55,991 nucleotides of DNA from Chloroflexota bacterium (GTDB taxonomy: Bacteria > Chloroflexota > UBA11872). The DNA lies in the NCBI GenBank assembly GCA_028874315.1, contig JAPPKM010000109.1, positions 1 to 55,991 of the forward strand, given 5' to 3'. A program made the translations under genes and the position numbers. The notes below the pieces were generated by a model. It did no database searches. It had not been told where the DNA came from and saw nothing but the letters and a program-made list of their open reading frames with translations. How positions within the stretch are numbered: position 1 is the first letter of the stretch; every line of letters starts with the position of its first letter. Below, one piece after another: positions 42,197 through 51,079 of the stretch.

Positions 42197-44049
42197 GACG
42201 CGGCCCGCGGAAGCTCTGACGTCAAGTCGCGAGGGCGCACAACCAGGGCCAGCGACAGGATCAAGGCGAACACGATTCCCATCCCGCTCACAAACAGGCT
42301 GTCCACCAGGTTGTGGATCGCGAACCCAACCAGGGCGCCCAACGCACCGACGACACTCCACTCGATCGTCGCGCCGCGCGCGCGCCGCACCGCGGTCACC
42401 GCGGCCCAGAACGCCCACAGGCTGAGCCCGGCAAACATGAGCATGCCAGGCAGGCCAGCCTCGGCGCCGAAGTTAAGAACGACATTGTGCGCGTGTCCGA
42501 GTGGTTCGTCGAAGGGGTGGAGCGCGTAGGTTCGGTAGGCATCATCAAAGTTGCCGGCTCCCACGCCGAGCAACGGCCGGTCCTGAAACATCCGCCAGCC
42601 GGCCGCCCAGTGCGCCACTCGCTGCGCGATGGCGAAGTCGTCGTGCGCCCTGTGGCGCACGGCATCCTCCACCGGATGCGCCCCTTGAATGGTCCGCTCG
42701 ATGTCCGGCGGCAACGTGCGATCGAAGAACCCAACCAGAGCCGCCAGGGCAAACGCGAGCACGCCCACGGCGAGCGCGCCCAGCACGGCGCGGGCCCAGG
42801 GCCTTGTTCGATGCCCGGCAGCCAGGACAACCACGAGTGAACTCGCGCCGATTCCGAGCCAGGCGCCGCGCGATCGGCTGGCCGCAACGGCCATGAGAAG
42901 GACGATTCCCAGCAAGACCAGCCAGCGTCGACGCGAGCCGCGCGCGTAGATTGCCGCGGCCAGTACCAGCGGGACGTGAACGCCCAAGTAACCGCCGTAG
43001 GGGTTGGGCTGGTCGAAGGTGCCGAAGGCGCGCAGCACGCCGCCCACCACAAAACCGCCGGGGCCGGCCTCCAGGGCCGTTTGCACGAGCCCCAGTCCCG
43101 CCTGGGCCAGAACGGCCGCGCCAACGGTCCAGGCCACCAGCCGCCGAGCCGACGGCTCGCGCATGACGTCCGCCAGGATCACGAGGGCTACGGCAATCTG
43201 GATCCACTTCAGGACTTCCTTCAGGACGAGCGCTGGATTGACCGCGGCAAGGGCCGTGAGGACGAGCCATCCGGCAAATGCCAGCATGCCGAAGGCAAGC
43301 GCCGGCACCGATGGCTTACGTCTGGCATCGCGCCCCGTCAGCCACACCGCGACCGCACCGACCAGCAGCACGTCGGTGGGTCCGAGCGCGATTCCACCAG
43401 CCTGAATCTCGGCCAGGCCGCGAAACGGAACGGCCGCGATCGCCAGCGCGGACAGGACGGCGGTCAGGGAACGCGCCTCGATTGCCGGCAATGCCGTCCG
43501 TAACACGAGGGCTCCCACGAGCAGACCAAGGAGAGCCGTCAGCGCCAGCATGGGCGCCAGGCCAAACGTGCTTCCAGCGACTGCCAGGCCGACCACCGCG
43601 GCGCACATCACGACTGTGGCCGCAGGACCGGCCGGCAGGCTACGGCCGGACGCAAGTCGGCCGATGACGCCCGGCTGATCGCCGGCGCCGGACGCGCCTC
43701 GGGCGCGCCACAGGACGGCGGCCACAGCGAGCGGACCGATCAGCACCACAAGCGCGGCCGCGCCCAGCAGGCCCGCCTGAACAGCCACGCTCGCCGTGCC
43801 AACCGCCATGGCCGCGGCGGCGAGCGCAAGCTCCATGCGGTGGTCGCCCGACCGCCGCAGGCGCAGCATCGCCAGAGCGACGGACGCCAGCACGCCCGCC
43901 ACCGCCAGCGGCACGAAGCGGATCCAGGACAGCTCGGTGGCGACCAGCGCCACCGGCAGCAGAACCGCCACCGGCGCCAGCGCGAGGCTCGCAGCGGCCA
44001 GCGAGGTCCATCCACCGCGCCAGATTCCGCCTGGGACCGAGACCGTCAT
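42193..44049 (-). CDS. O-antigen ligase / polymerase family membrane protein
   Basis: A protein of about 618 residues with at least 14 helices. The ligase-family core is at the C-terminal side: FDQPNPYGGYLGVHVPLVLAA, then AASRSRGAWLGI, RMFQDRPLLGVGAGNF, and GHAHNVVLNFGAEAGLPGML, where the His-Asn pair is the conserved WaaL/Wzy site. The long N-terminal half (first six or seven helices) is extra compared with ordinary 400-residue ligases. It joins or polymerises lipid-linked glycans on the outer face of the membrane. It is the first gene of the cluster. The ATG at 44049 is uncertain because a TTG at 44097 is also in frame. Confidence 0.85.
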   Translation of the reverse strand: MTVSVPGGIWRGGWTSLAAASLALAPVAVLLPVALVATELSWIRFVPLAVAGVLASVALAMLRLRRSGDHRMELALAAAAMAVGTASVAVQAGLLGAAALVVLIGPLAVAAVLWRARGASGAGDQPGVIGRLASGRSLPAGPAATVVMCAAVVGLAVAGSTFGLAPMLALTALLGLLVGALVLRTALPAIEARSLTAVLSALAIAAVPFRGLAEIQAGGIALGPTDVLLVGAVAVWLTGRDARRKPSVPALAFGMLAFAGWLVLTALAAVNPALVLKEVLKWIQIAVALVILADVMREPSARRLVAWTVGAAVLAQAGLGLVQTALEAGPGGFVVGGVLRAFGTFDQPNPYGGYLGVHVPLVLAAAIYARGSRRRWLVLLGIVLLMAVAASRSRGAWLGIGASSLVVVLAAGHRTRPWARAVLGALAVGVLAFALAALVGFFDRTLPPDIERTIQGAHPVEDAVRHRAHDDFAIAQRVAHWAAGWRMFQDRPLLGVGAGNFDDAYRTYALHPFDEPLGHAHNVVLNFGAEAGLPGMLMFAGLSLWAFWAAVTAVRRARGATIEWSVVGALGALVGFAIHNLVDSLFVSGMGIVFALILSLALVVRPRDLTSELPRAAS

Positions 44050-44223
44050 ACGCGCATTCGCGAGCAACCGGCTCCCGGCATTCCGCGTTCGGCGCAACGC
44101 GCGTGGCGCATCACTTTAGGTTTGCCATGTCAGGGAAACGGCCAAGATCGTATGTTGTTTCGCAAACCGGTGAGCCTAACCAGCCGCCGGGCAATTGGCA
44201 CGTTGCAGCGCCAAATGCCTCGG

Positions 44224-44250
44224 CTGACTGACAGCCGGCCAACGTACGAT
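44224..44250 (+). promoter_or_regulatory. Putative promoter of folK, leaderless
   Basis: CTGACT (44224-44229) and TACGAT (44245-44250) are separated by 15 bases. The ATG lies 7 bases after the -10 element, so transcription would start at or next to the ATG and the folK message would be leaderless. It sits in the 208-base gap divergent from the ligase start; the rest of the gap holds no gene. Confidence 0.4.
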
Positions 44251-44257
44251 GCTTTGA

Positions 44258-44761
44258 ATGTTTGACGTGCTGATCGGGCTTGGCTCGAATGTCGGCGATC
44301 GGCTGGGGCATCTTCGCAGGGCGGTGGACGGCCTGCGGCCGGTTCTCCGCCATATTGAGGTCTCGGGTGTCTATGAGACGGCTCCCGTCGGAGTGCTCAC
44401 CCAGCCGCCGTTTCTCAACGCCGCGGTGCGCGGAGAAGCGAGCATCGGTCCGCAACGCTTGTTTTTCCTGGCCAAGTCGCTGGAGTTTGCCGCCGGGCGA
44501 CGTCCCGGTCCCACGCTGGGACCCCGCCAGCTCGACCTGGACATCATTGCCTTCGGCGGCCTCGTCGTCGCGACAGCTCGTCTACAGATTCCACACCGCG
44601 CGTTTGCTGAGCGGGGATTTGTGCTGGCGCCACTGGCGGATGTCGCGGCGGACCTGACCCTCCCGGGCGCCAACGCCACCGTGCGCACGTTGGCCGGGCA
44701 AGTCGGCCGCGCGGGAGTTGGGTGGGTACTCCCGCCTGAGTCGCTGGCCGCGCCTCGATAG
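44258..44761 (+). CDS. folK: 2-amino-4-hydroxy-6-hydroxymethyldihydropteridine pyrophosphokinase
   Basis: A 167-residue HPPK. It moves pyrophosphate from ATP to the pterin alcohol, the step before dihydropteroate synthesis. The opening GLGSNVGDR (residues 7-15), the loop around Gln49-Pro50-Pro51-Phe52-Leu53-Asn54, and the signature GPRQLDLDII (88-97) are intact. It heads a plus-strand run with folC 7 bases downstream; folP and folB are absent from the window. No ribosome site precedes the ATG, in line with a leaderless start. Confidence 0.93.
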   Translation: MFDVLIGLGSNVGDRLGHLRRAVDGLRPVLRHIEVSGVYETAPVGVLTQPPFLNAAVRGEASIGPQRLFFLAKSLEFAAGRRPGPTLGPRQLDLDIIAFGGLVVATARLQIPHRAFAERGFVLAPLADVAADLTLPGANATVRTLAGQVGRAGVGWVLPPESLAAPR

Positions 44762-44768
44762 CTGACCG

Positions 44769-46124
44769 ATGCCCCGGACGTACGCCGACGCGCTGAGCTG
44801 GCTGTACGGCTACGCCGACTTCGAACGCGATGCCGGGATAGGCGGCGGCCCACCGTTCGAGCGCGGCCTGCAACGCACGGCCGGCCTGCTGGACGCGCTC
44901 GGCGATCCGCACGCCGGACTGCGAATCGTTCACGTGGCCGGGAGCAAGGGTAAGGGCAGCGTATGCGCCCTGGTCGCGTCGGCTGCCGAGGCCGCCGGCC
45001 TGCGCATCGGGCTGTACACCCAGCCGCACCTGCACAGTTTCCGCGAGCGTTTTCAGATTGACGGGCGGCCGATCGACCGGAGTCCATTCGTGCGCCTCGT
45101 CGAACGGATGCGGGACGCGGTGGAGCGAACCAGGGGCGAAACGTCCGGCCTGCCCACCACGTTCGAAATCAGCACGGCGATGGCGCTCGCGTGGTTCCAA
45201 GTGGAAAGCGTTGATCTGGCAATACTGGAAGTCGGTCTGGGCGGACGCCTTGACGCAACGAATGTGGTGACGCCCGATGTCACGGCGGTGACTACGATCG
45301 TGCGCGAGCACACGCGCCTGCTGGGCGACACGCTGCCGGAAATCGCCAGGGAAAAAGCCGCTATTGCCAAGCCCGGCGTCCCGATGCTGGTCAGTGACCA
45401 GTCGCCTGAAGTCCTGAACGCCATTCGCCAGGTGGCCGAGACCGCCGGTGCTGATGTTCGTGTCGCCCCATCCCTGCAAACCGAGCCGGGCGCTTCCTGG
45501 CGCGACGGCCGCGCGACCACCGTTGCCCGGGATCCGCACTCCTGGGACGCGCTCCCTCTGGGGCTGGCGGGTCCCCACCAGGCACGAAACGCGGGGCTGG
45601 CGTATGCGATCTGCCGAGCCCTCGGCGACAGGGGCGTGCCCATCCCGCGCGACGCGATCCGGGCTGGCTTCGGGGCTGTGCGCTGGCCCGGCCGACTTGA
45701 ACTCGTTGGTCGAAATCCGCCCGTCGTGGTGGATGGCGCTCACACCGCCGAAGCCATTGAGGTTGTGGTGGCGACGTTGCGTCAGCAGCTACGCCTGCGG
45801 CGCGGCCCCGTGATCTTCGGCGCCCTGCGCGACAAGTCGGTGCGACGTATGACGGAAGCGTTGCGTCCCTTCGCGACACAATTGATCGTGATTGAACCCG
45901 GACACCCGCGCGGGCTGAAGGCCGGGGATGCATTGGCTCAGGTTCATCATGTGGTACACGCCGCGACGGCATCCGGCGCCGAGGAAGCGCTCGCCCTGGC
46001 GCGCGAGAAAGTCCGTCCGGGGCAAGCCGTACTGGCGATCGGTAGCCTGGCCGTCGCCGCTGATGTGCGGGCCGCGGCGGGCCTTGCCGTCGAAGTCGAT
46101 CCTCCCGTATTGACGGGCTCCTAG
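44769..46124 (+). CDS. folC: Folylpolyglutamate synthase / dihydrofolate synthase
   Basis: A 451-residue ligase of the Mur family. It adds glutamate to dihydropteroate or folates using ATP. The ATP loop VAGSKGKGSVC lies at residues 56-66, followed by GLYTQPHLHSFRERFQIDG, LEVGLGGRLDATNVV and VVDGAHTAEAI. The loop reads AGSKGKGS rather than the common AGTNGKGS, a modest variant known in some high-GC phyla. It follows folK closely, and the next gene begins 2 bases after its stop. Confidence 0.92.
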   Translation: MPRTYADALSWLYGYADFERDAGIGGGPPFERGLQRTAGLLDALGDPHAGLRIVHVAGSKGKGSVCALVASAAEAAGLRIGLYTQPHLHSFRERFQIDGRPIDRSPFVRLVERMRDAVERTRGETSGLPTTFEISTAMALAWFQVESVDLAILEVGLGGRLDATNVVTPDVTAVTTIVREHTRLLGDTLPEIAREKAAIAKPGVPMLVSDQSPEVLNAIRQVAETAGADVRVAPSLQTEPGASWRDGRATTVARDPHSWDALPLGLAGPHQARNAGLAYAICRALGDRGVPIPRDAIRAGFGAVRWPGRLELVGRNPPVVVDGAHTAEAIEVVVATLRQQLRLRRGPVIFGALRDKSVRRMTEALRPFATQLIVIEPGHPRGLKAGDALAQVHHVVHAATASGAEEALALAREKVRPGQAVLAIGSLAVAADVRAAAGLAVEVDPPVLTGS

Positions 46125-46126
46125 AC

Positions 46127-46642
46127 ATGGATACGCCCACCGACCGCCGTGCCCGCCGCCAGTTGGACGAGGCCGCCGCGTCCGGCTTGTTCGAGCGCAC
46201 GTCCGGGCGAGGAAAGCCGATAGCGCTGACGCCTGACGATCCCAACGTTCCGGCCGACCTTCGGCTGGCCTTCCGGGTGATGCGCGACGCGAATGTGTCG
46301 CCGCCGTGGATCGCATTGGCCGCCGAGGTGGAACAGGGACTGGACACACTTCGGCGCCAACTCGCGCGGCACGAACGCCGGATGCGCCAGCTCCGTGAGT
46401 CATTCGCGACCGGGCACGCGGCGGACTTCAAAGACGCGTTCGCCAGCGCACGAGCCGTGCACCAGCGGCAGCGACGCGAATTCGACAGCATCCTTGATCA
46501 GACTCGGCAAAACGTCGACAAGCTTGCGGCCACGGCTCCGGACGGGGCGCCGGGCGTGATGTTCCGACCGTCGACCTTCCGACGGCGCTTCGATGCCATC
46601 TGGCCCTGGCCTGACGAGCACGGGTCCGAACGTCATCAATGA
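46127..46642 (+). CDS. DUF1992 (DnaJ homologue C28 domain) protein
   Basis: A 171-residue cytoplasmic protein. Residues 7-70 match the DUF1992/DNAJC28-type domain: LDEAAASGLFERTSGRGKPI, then DDPNVPADLRLAFRVMRDANVSPPWIALAAEVE. The rest is a long charged helix (70-135). The family is conserved but its function is unknown. No J-domain is present. It sits between folC (2-base gap) and a GT9 glycosyltransferase (ATGA overlap), so it is co-transcribed. Confidence 0.8.
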   Translation: MDTPTDRRARRQLDEAAASGLFERTSGRGKPIALTPDDPNVPADLRLAFRVMRDANVSPPWIALAAEVEQGLDTLRRQLARHERRMRQLRESFATGHAADFKDAFASARAVHQRQRREFDSILDQTRQNVDKLAATAPDGAPGVMFRPSTFRRRFDAIWPWPDEHGSERHQ

Positions 46643-47769
46643 AAGGGCGCGTCCGAGTCTGGCTCGGTCGAGGACTCTGGATGGCATTGTCGCTAGCCTT
46701 TGGCCTGCGCCGGCTTGTCGGCGGCCGGCGGGCCCCGCCGGACGAGCCAGGGCTGGTTCTGATCGTGCGATTCGACCTTATGGGCGATGTTGTCAACGCC
46801 CTGTCCGCCGCGACGGCGGCGCGTCTTCGCTGGCCGCGGGCCCGTGTGGCGTTCATGGGACCGCCGGCCTGGCAGCCGATCGTGCGGCGCTGCCCGGCCG
46901 TCGATGAGCTGATTCCGTTCGACGGCGGCGCGGTCACGCATTGGCCGGCCGTGCTGAACCCCGCGGTCTGGGCGAGCGCCGCCGGGGCCGTCAGATCAGT
47001 CCGAAAACGGCACTTCGACGTGGCCATCAGTGTCTACGGGCCAATTGCCGGCGCGGTGGTCGGGCTAAGCGGTGCGCGCTGGCGGATCGGCTACCGCGCG
47101 GAAGCGCCACGCTGGAGCTTCGACGAAGCGCTGCCGGGGCGTCGCCGCAACGGTGGACCGCCTGAGGCCGAACTGGCGGCCCGGCTGGTTCACGACTCGG
47201 CTCCGGCCTGGCAGACCGTGGTCGCCACTGCCGATGCATCCCAGGCCGCGGCGCTAACGCGACCCCTGGTCGTCCTGCATCCTGGCGCGGCTCACGGCGA
47301 AGCCAAGCGCTGGCCGGACGAGCACTGGGCAACCCTGGCCCGGACACTCGCGCCTGACGTGGGTGCGCTGGCCGTCGTCGGTCTGGACGACGCACGCCCG
47401 ACAGCCGACCGAATGGCGGAGGCCGCGGCAATCCACGACCTGACCGGTGGCACGTCACTCGACGAACTCATCGGGCTGCTTGCCGGCGCCGATGCCGTAG
47501 TTTCGACCGACAGCGGTCCGGGACACCTGGCGCGGGCGCTCGGACGGCGCGTGGTGATGCTTCACGGACCCACGGACGTTGCGATCCACGGGCCCGGCGA
47601 CCCCGCGTCGCGCGCCCTGCGCGTCGACCTGCCCTGCGGTCCCTGCTACAGCTTCGACCGCCCGGCGGAATGTCGCTTCGGCGACGTGCTCTGCATGCAA
47701 TGGCTCTCTCCCGATCGCGTGCGCGACGCCGTGCTGGACGTCATGGCGTCGCCGGAACGCGAGGTGTGA
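46639..47769 (+). CDS. Glycosyltransferase family 9 (heptosyltransferase-like)
   Basis: A 376-residue GT-B enzyme. VLIVRFDLMGDVVNALSAA is the GT9 opening with the Asp and Gly-Asp; LHPGAAHGEAKRWPDEHWA is the donor-site motif; DAVVSTDSGPGHLARALGRRVVMLHGPTD is the family signature. GT9 enzymes add heptose or other sugars to lipid cores, and members also occur in bacteria without lipopolysaccharide. A Cys-rich stretch (CGPCYSFDRPAECRFGDVLCMQ) near the C-terminus matches the variant seen in many GT9 proteins. The ATG overlaps the preceding stop. Confidence 0.88.
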   Translation: MKGRVRVWLGRGLWMALSLAFGLRRLVGGRRAPPDEPGLVLIVRFDLMGDVVNALSAATAARLRWPRARVAFMGPPAWQPIVRRCPAVDELIPFDGGAVTHWPAVLNPAVWASAAGAVRSVRKRHFDVAISVYGPIAGAVVGLSGARWRIGYRAEAPRWSFDEALPGRRRNGGPPEAELAARLVHDSAPAWQTVVATADASQAAALTRPLVVLHPGAAHGEAKRWPDEHWATLARTLAPDVGALAVVGLDDARPTADRMAEAAAIHDLTGGTSLDELIGLLAGADAVVSTDSGPGHLARALGRRVVMLHGPTDVAIHGPGDPASRALRVDLPCGPCYSFDRPAECRFGDVLCMQWLSPDRVRDAVLDVMASPEREV

Positions 47770-47805
47770 TCGTTATGTCAACATGAGCACTCGGATAGAA
47801 GCTCG

Positions 47806-48591
47806 ATGAGTTCCGCCACGATCAACGCGACCGACATCCATCTGGCCAAGCTCGAAGCGCGCATCCTCGGCGTGCGCGTTCACGGAATCAGCCGGGCCTT
47901 GGCCGTCGCCTGGATCGACGCCTGGCTGGCTTCGCGGGCCAGGGCTCAGGTCGTGACGGTCAATCCCGAAATCCTCATGCGAGCACGCCGGGACCCCGAC
48001 TACGGCGAACTGCTGGAACGCACGCGCCTGAACCTGCCCGATGGCGCCGGCATCGTCGCCGCGGCCCGCCTGCGCCGACTGTCCATGCCCGAGCGGGTGA
48101 CCGGCGTGGACCTGGTCGACGACCTGGCCGGTCTGGCCGCCGTCCACGGTTACCGCCTGCTGCTCGCGGGCGCGGCCCCCGGCGTGGCGGACCAGGCCGC
48201 CGCGGAACTCCAACGTCGCTACCCGGGGCTCATCCCGCCGGCCACCATGGTTGGCAGGTCGGGGCCGGACGGCGACGCCGAAGCTCAGGCCGTGATTCAA
48301 GAAACCCGGCCGCACATCGTCCTGGCCGCCTACGGCGCGCCGGCCCAGGAGTTCTGGATCGACCGCAATCTGCGGGACCTGGCCCCGGTCGTTGGCATAG
48401 GTGTGGGTGGAACCCTGGACTACCTGGCGGGTCGCATCCCGCGCGCCCCGGCGCCGCTACGTCGAATCGGCCTGGAGTGGGCCTACCGGCTGGCCCGACA
48501 GCCCTGGCGCTGGCGCCGCATGCGCGCGTTGCCCGCATTTGCCAGGCTCGCCATCCTCGAAGCCCTTGGCCTGAAGATTGGGGTTCGATGA
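47806..48591 (+). CDS. WecG/TagA/CpsF family glycosyltransferase (GT26)
   Basis: A 261-residue enzyme. Motifs are VVTVNPEILMRAR, NLPDGAGIVAAARLR, RVTGVDLVDDL, AAYGAPAQEFWIDRN and GVGGTLDYLAGRIPRAPAPLRR, then LEWAYRLARQPWR. GT26 enzymes add N-acetylmannosamine(uronic acid) or related sugars to polyprenyl-linked acceptors in teichoic-acid-type or enterobacterial common antigen synthesis. Here it is a likely early glycosyltransferase for a secondary wall or surface polymer, together with the GT9 gene 36 bases upstream. rbsK overlaps its stop. Confidence 0.93.
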   Translation: MSSATINATDIHLAKLEARILGVRVHGISRALAVAWIDAWLASRARAQVVTVNPEILMRARRDPDYGELLERTRLNLPDGAGIVAAARLRRLSMPERVTGVDLVDDLAGLAAVHGYRLLLAGAAPGVADQAAAELQRRYPGLIPPATMVGRSGPDGDAEAQAVIQETRPHIVLAAYGAPAQEFWIDRNLRDLAPVVGIGVGGTLDYLAGRIPRAPAPLRRIGLEWAYRLARQPWRWRRMRALPAFARLAILEALGLKIGVR

Positions 48592-49496
48592 GTCGCATCG
48601 CCGTGGTGGGCAGCATCAACCAGGACATCGTGATCCGCGTCCCACGCATTCCCCAATCCGGCGAGACCGTCCACCACGGCCGCCTCGCACGCTACGCCGG
48701 CGGCAAGGGCGCCAACCAGGCGGTAGCCGCGGCCCGCGCCGGCGCGACGGTCAGCATGCTCAGCGCCGTCGGTATGGACGCCGCCGGCGACGACCTGCTG
48801 CGTGGTCTGACCGCCCATGGCGTGGACATCACGCACGTCGCCCTTAAGGACTCGGCCGCCACCGGAACGGCGCTAATCGCCGTTGACGACGCCGGCGCCA
48901 ACTCGATCGCCGTGGCCGAAGGCGCGAACTTCCAAATCGATCCTGAAGATGTGCAAAGCGCGATCGCGGCACTTCAGCCAGTCGCCGTAGTCGGCCAGCG
49001 GGAGGTCCCGGACGACGTAATCAATGCCGCGTTCCAGGCCACCACACCCGGCCTGCGCGTGCTCAACGTCTCACCGGTCGATGAGGGGGTGGTCATCGAC
49101 CTCGCCCTGGTGGACATTGCCATCGTCAACGAAATCGAAGCCGCCCAGCTAGCCGAAGGCTCCAACGACAACGATGCCGTATCGCTCGCCCGCTCGTTGG
49201 CCACACGCACCCAGCGAGGCTGCGTCGTTACGCTTGGCGGAGAGGGACTGGCCGCCCACGTCGACGGCCGGACCCACGTCCAACCCGCGTTTCCCACGAC
49301 GGTCGTCGACACCACCGGCGCCGGCGACGCCTTCTGCGGCGTATTCACGGCGGCGCTGGCGGCCGGGCGTCCCGTCGAAACGGCACTGCGCTGGGGCCAG
49401 GCCGCTGGCGCCCTGGCCGCCGCCACGCCCGGCGCCCAACCCTCAATGCCGAGAGCCGGTGACATCCGCCGCCTCGCGGAGACAGAGCTGGCGTAG
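48588..49496 (+). CDS. rbsK: Ribokinase
   Basis: A 302-residue PfkB-family kinase. The opening is GSINQDIVIRVPRIPQSGET; YAGGKGANQAVAAARAG is the ribose-binding segment; DTTGAGDAFCGVF near residue 245 holds the catalytic Asp. It phosphorylates ribose to ribose 5-phosphate, linking to rpiB and tal. Ribose uptake genes are absent here. The ATG at 48588 overlaps the preceding stop (ATGA); an in-frame extension upstream lies inside the previous gene. Related kinases act on other sugars, so the exact substrate is not certain. Confidence 0.88.
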   Translation: MSRIAVVGSINQDIVIRVPRIPQSGETVHHGRLARYAGGKGANQAVAAARAGATVSMLSAVGMDAAGDDLLRGLTAHGVDITHVALKDSAATGTALIAVDDAGANSIAVAEGANFQIDPEDVQSAIAALQPVAVVGQREVPDDVINAAFQATTPGLRVLNVSPVDEGVVIDLALVDIAIVNEIEAAQLAEGSNDNDAVSLARSLATRTQRGCVVTLGGEGLAAHVDGRTHVQPAFPTTVVDTTGAGDAFCGVFTAALAAGRPVETALRWGQAAGALAAATPGAQPSMPRAGDIRRLAETELA

Positions 49497-49551
49497 CGCG
49501 TGGCCTGCCCGTCACGGCTACGCTGAGCCTGCCAAAATCCCAAACAAACCC

Positions 49552-50319
49552 ATGCCAGTCCTCGACCGATTCCGCCTGGACGGCCGCCGCGCCTTCGTCA
49601 CCGGCGCCAGCCGCGGCATTGGGCGGGCCATTGCAGTCGCGCTGGCAGAGGCCGGGGCGGACGTCGCCGTGGCCGCGCGGGACAAGGCAAGGCTCACCGA
49701 ACTCGCCACAGAGATCGAAGCCCTTGGCCGCCGCGCGCACGTCGTTCCGCTCGACCTCGGCAATCTGGAAGCCATCGAGCCGGCCATCGACTCCGCGGCC
49801 GACGCGCTGGGCGGCCTGGACATCCTGGTCAACAACGCCGGCGTCACCTATCGCGGCGGGTTTGGAATCAACGACCCGGCCGAGTTCGACCGCATGTTCG
49901 ACATCAACCTCGGCGCCGTGCTCTTTGGCTGCCAGGCCGCGCGTCCGCACCTGGCCGCGGCCGGTGGAGGCGTGATCGTCAACATCGGCTCCATCGCCGG
50001 AACCAAGGGCACCGGCCTCTACGGGGCAAGCAAGCAGGGCGTCCACGCGCTGACCCGCGGCTTCAGCCGCGAGTACGCCAACCACGGCATCCGCGTCGTG
50101 GCGCTGGCCCCCGGACAGGTCTACACCGACATGGGCGCCCGCGTGCGGGCCAACCCGGATGAGATGAACACCCTGCTCCATCACACCGCGCAGGGACGCG
50201 TTGCCGACCCGTCAGAGATTGCCTCAGCCGTCGTTTACCTGGCCTCGCCCGCCGCCGGCTTCGTGACCGGGACGACCATCGCTATCGACGGCGGCCGCGA
50301 CTTCTTCGCAAGACGATGA
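49552..50319 (+). CDS. SDR-family oxidoreductase 1
   Basis: A 255-residue classical short-chain dehydrogenase. TGASRGIG (residues 17-24) binds the cofactor, NNAG follows strand 4, and the catalytic Ser147, Tyr157 and Lys161 are present. The C-terminus has the usual GTTIAIDGG. Typical reactions are reduction of a keto group on sugars, sugar acids or acyl chains. The ATG at 49552 is 55 bases after rbsK. Its N-terminal 24 residues closely match those of the next gene, so the pair arose by duplication or shares a domain start. Confidence 0.92.
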   Translation: MPVLDRFRLDGRRAFVTGASRGIGRAIAVALAEAGADVAVAARDKARLTELATEIEALGRRAHVVPLDLGNLEAIEPAIDSAADALGGLDILVNNAGVTYRGGFGINDPAEFDRMFDINLGAVLFGCQAARPHLAAAGGGVIVNIGSIAGTKGTGLYGASKQGVHALTRGFSREYANHGIRVVALAPGQVYTDMGARVRANPDEMNTLLHHTAQGRVADPSEIASAVVYLASPAAGFVTGTTIAIDGGRDFFARR

Positions 50320-51071
50320 CTGCCCCCGATCCCTTCCGCCTCGACGGCCGCCGCGCCCTCATCACCGGCGCCAGCCGCGGCATCGGCTGCGCAATCGCCG
50401 AAGGCTACGCCCAGGCCGGCGCACGCCTGGCCCTGGCCGCCCGTACCACCGCCAACCTGGAGCAAGCCGCCGACGAACTCCGTGAACACGGCGCTGAAGT
50501 CCACACGTTCGGTGCGGACCTGACGGATGCACAGGCGCCAACACGCCTGGTCGAGCACGCTGCCCAGGCCCTGGGCGGTCTCGACATCGTGGTCAACAAC
50601 GCCGGCGACGGCGGCCACGACGGACTAACCCTGGACGCCTACCGCCGCCTGCTGCACGTCAACCTGCGCGCCCCGGTGCTGATCACGCAGGCCGCACGGC
50701 CGCATCTGCTCGGGTCCGAAGCCCCGGTGGTCATCAATGTCTCGTCGGTCTCGGCAAAGCTCGGTGGCGCCGAGCCCTACGGCCCGCTCAAAGCCGCCCT
50801 GTCGTCTTACACGGTGGGTCTGGCCAGGGAATGGGGCAAAGACGGCATCCGCGTGGTCGCAATAGCCCCCGGCGTGATCGAAACCGACATGACCGCGAGC
50901 TATACCGATGCGGATTGGTGGACAGACAACCTGCCCGAGCGAGTGGCCCTGGCCCGCAACGGCCGCGTTGAAGAAATAGCCGGCGTTGCCCGGTTCCTAG
51001 CGTCCGATGCCGCCGCCTACATCACCGGCGCCGTCATCCCCGTCGACGGCGGCTGGGTCCACCAGTACTGA
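50316..51071 (+). CDS. SDR-family oxidoreductase 2
   Basis: A 251-residue short-chain dehydrogenase with TGASRGIG (residues 17-24), NNAG, the catalytic Tyr155 and Lys159 in YGPLK, and Ser143/144. C-terminal AVIPVDGG is standard. It overlaps the previous gene by 4 bases (ATGA). The shared RFRLDGRRA / PFRLDGRRA N-terminus and the near-identical DNA there point to tandem duplication; the rest has diverged enough for a different substrate. It ends the plus-strand run; the sialidase-like gene is convergent, 9 bases away. Confidence 0.92.
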   Translation: MTAPDPFRLDGRRALITGASRGIGCAIAEGYAQAGARLALAARTTANLEQAADELREHGAEVHTFGADLTDAQAPTRLVEHAAQALGGLDIVVNNAGDGGHDGLTLDAYRRLLHVNLRAPVLITQAARPHLLGSEAPVVINVSSVSAKLGGAEPYGPLKAALSSYTVGLAREWGKDGIRVVAIAPGVIETDMTASYTDADWWTDNLPERVALARNGRVEEIAGVARFLASDAAAYITGAVIPVDGGWVHQY

Positions 51072-51079
51072 GCGCCGGT

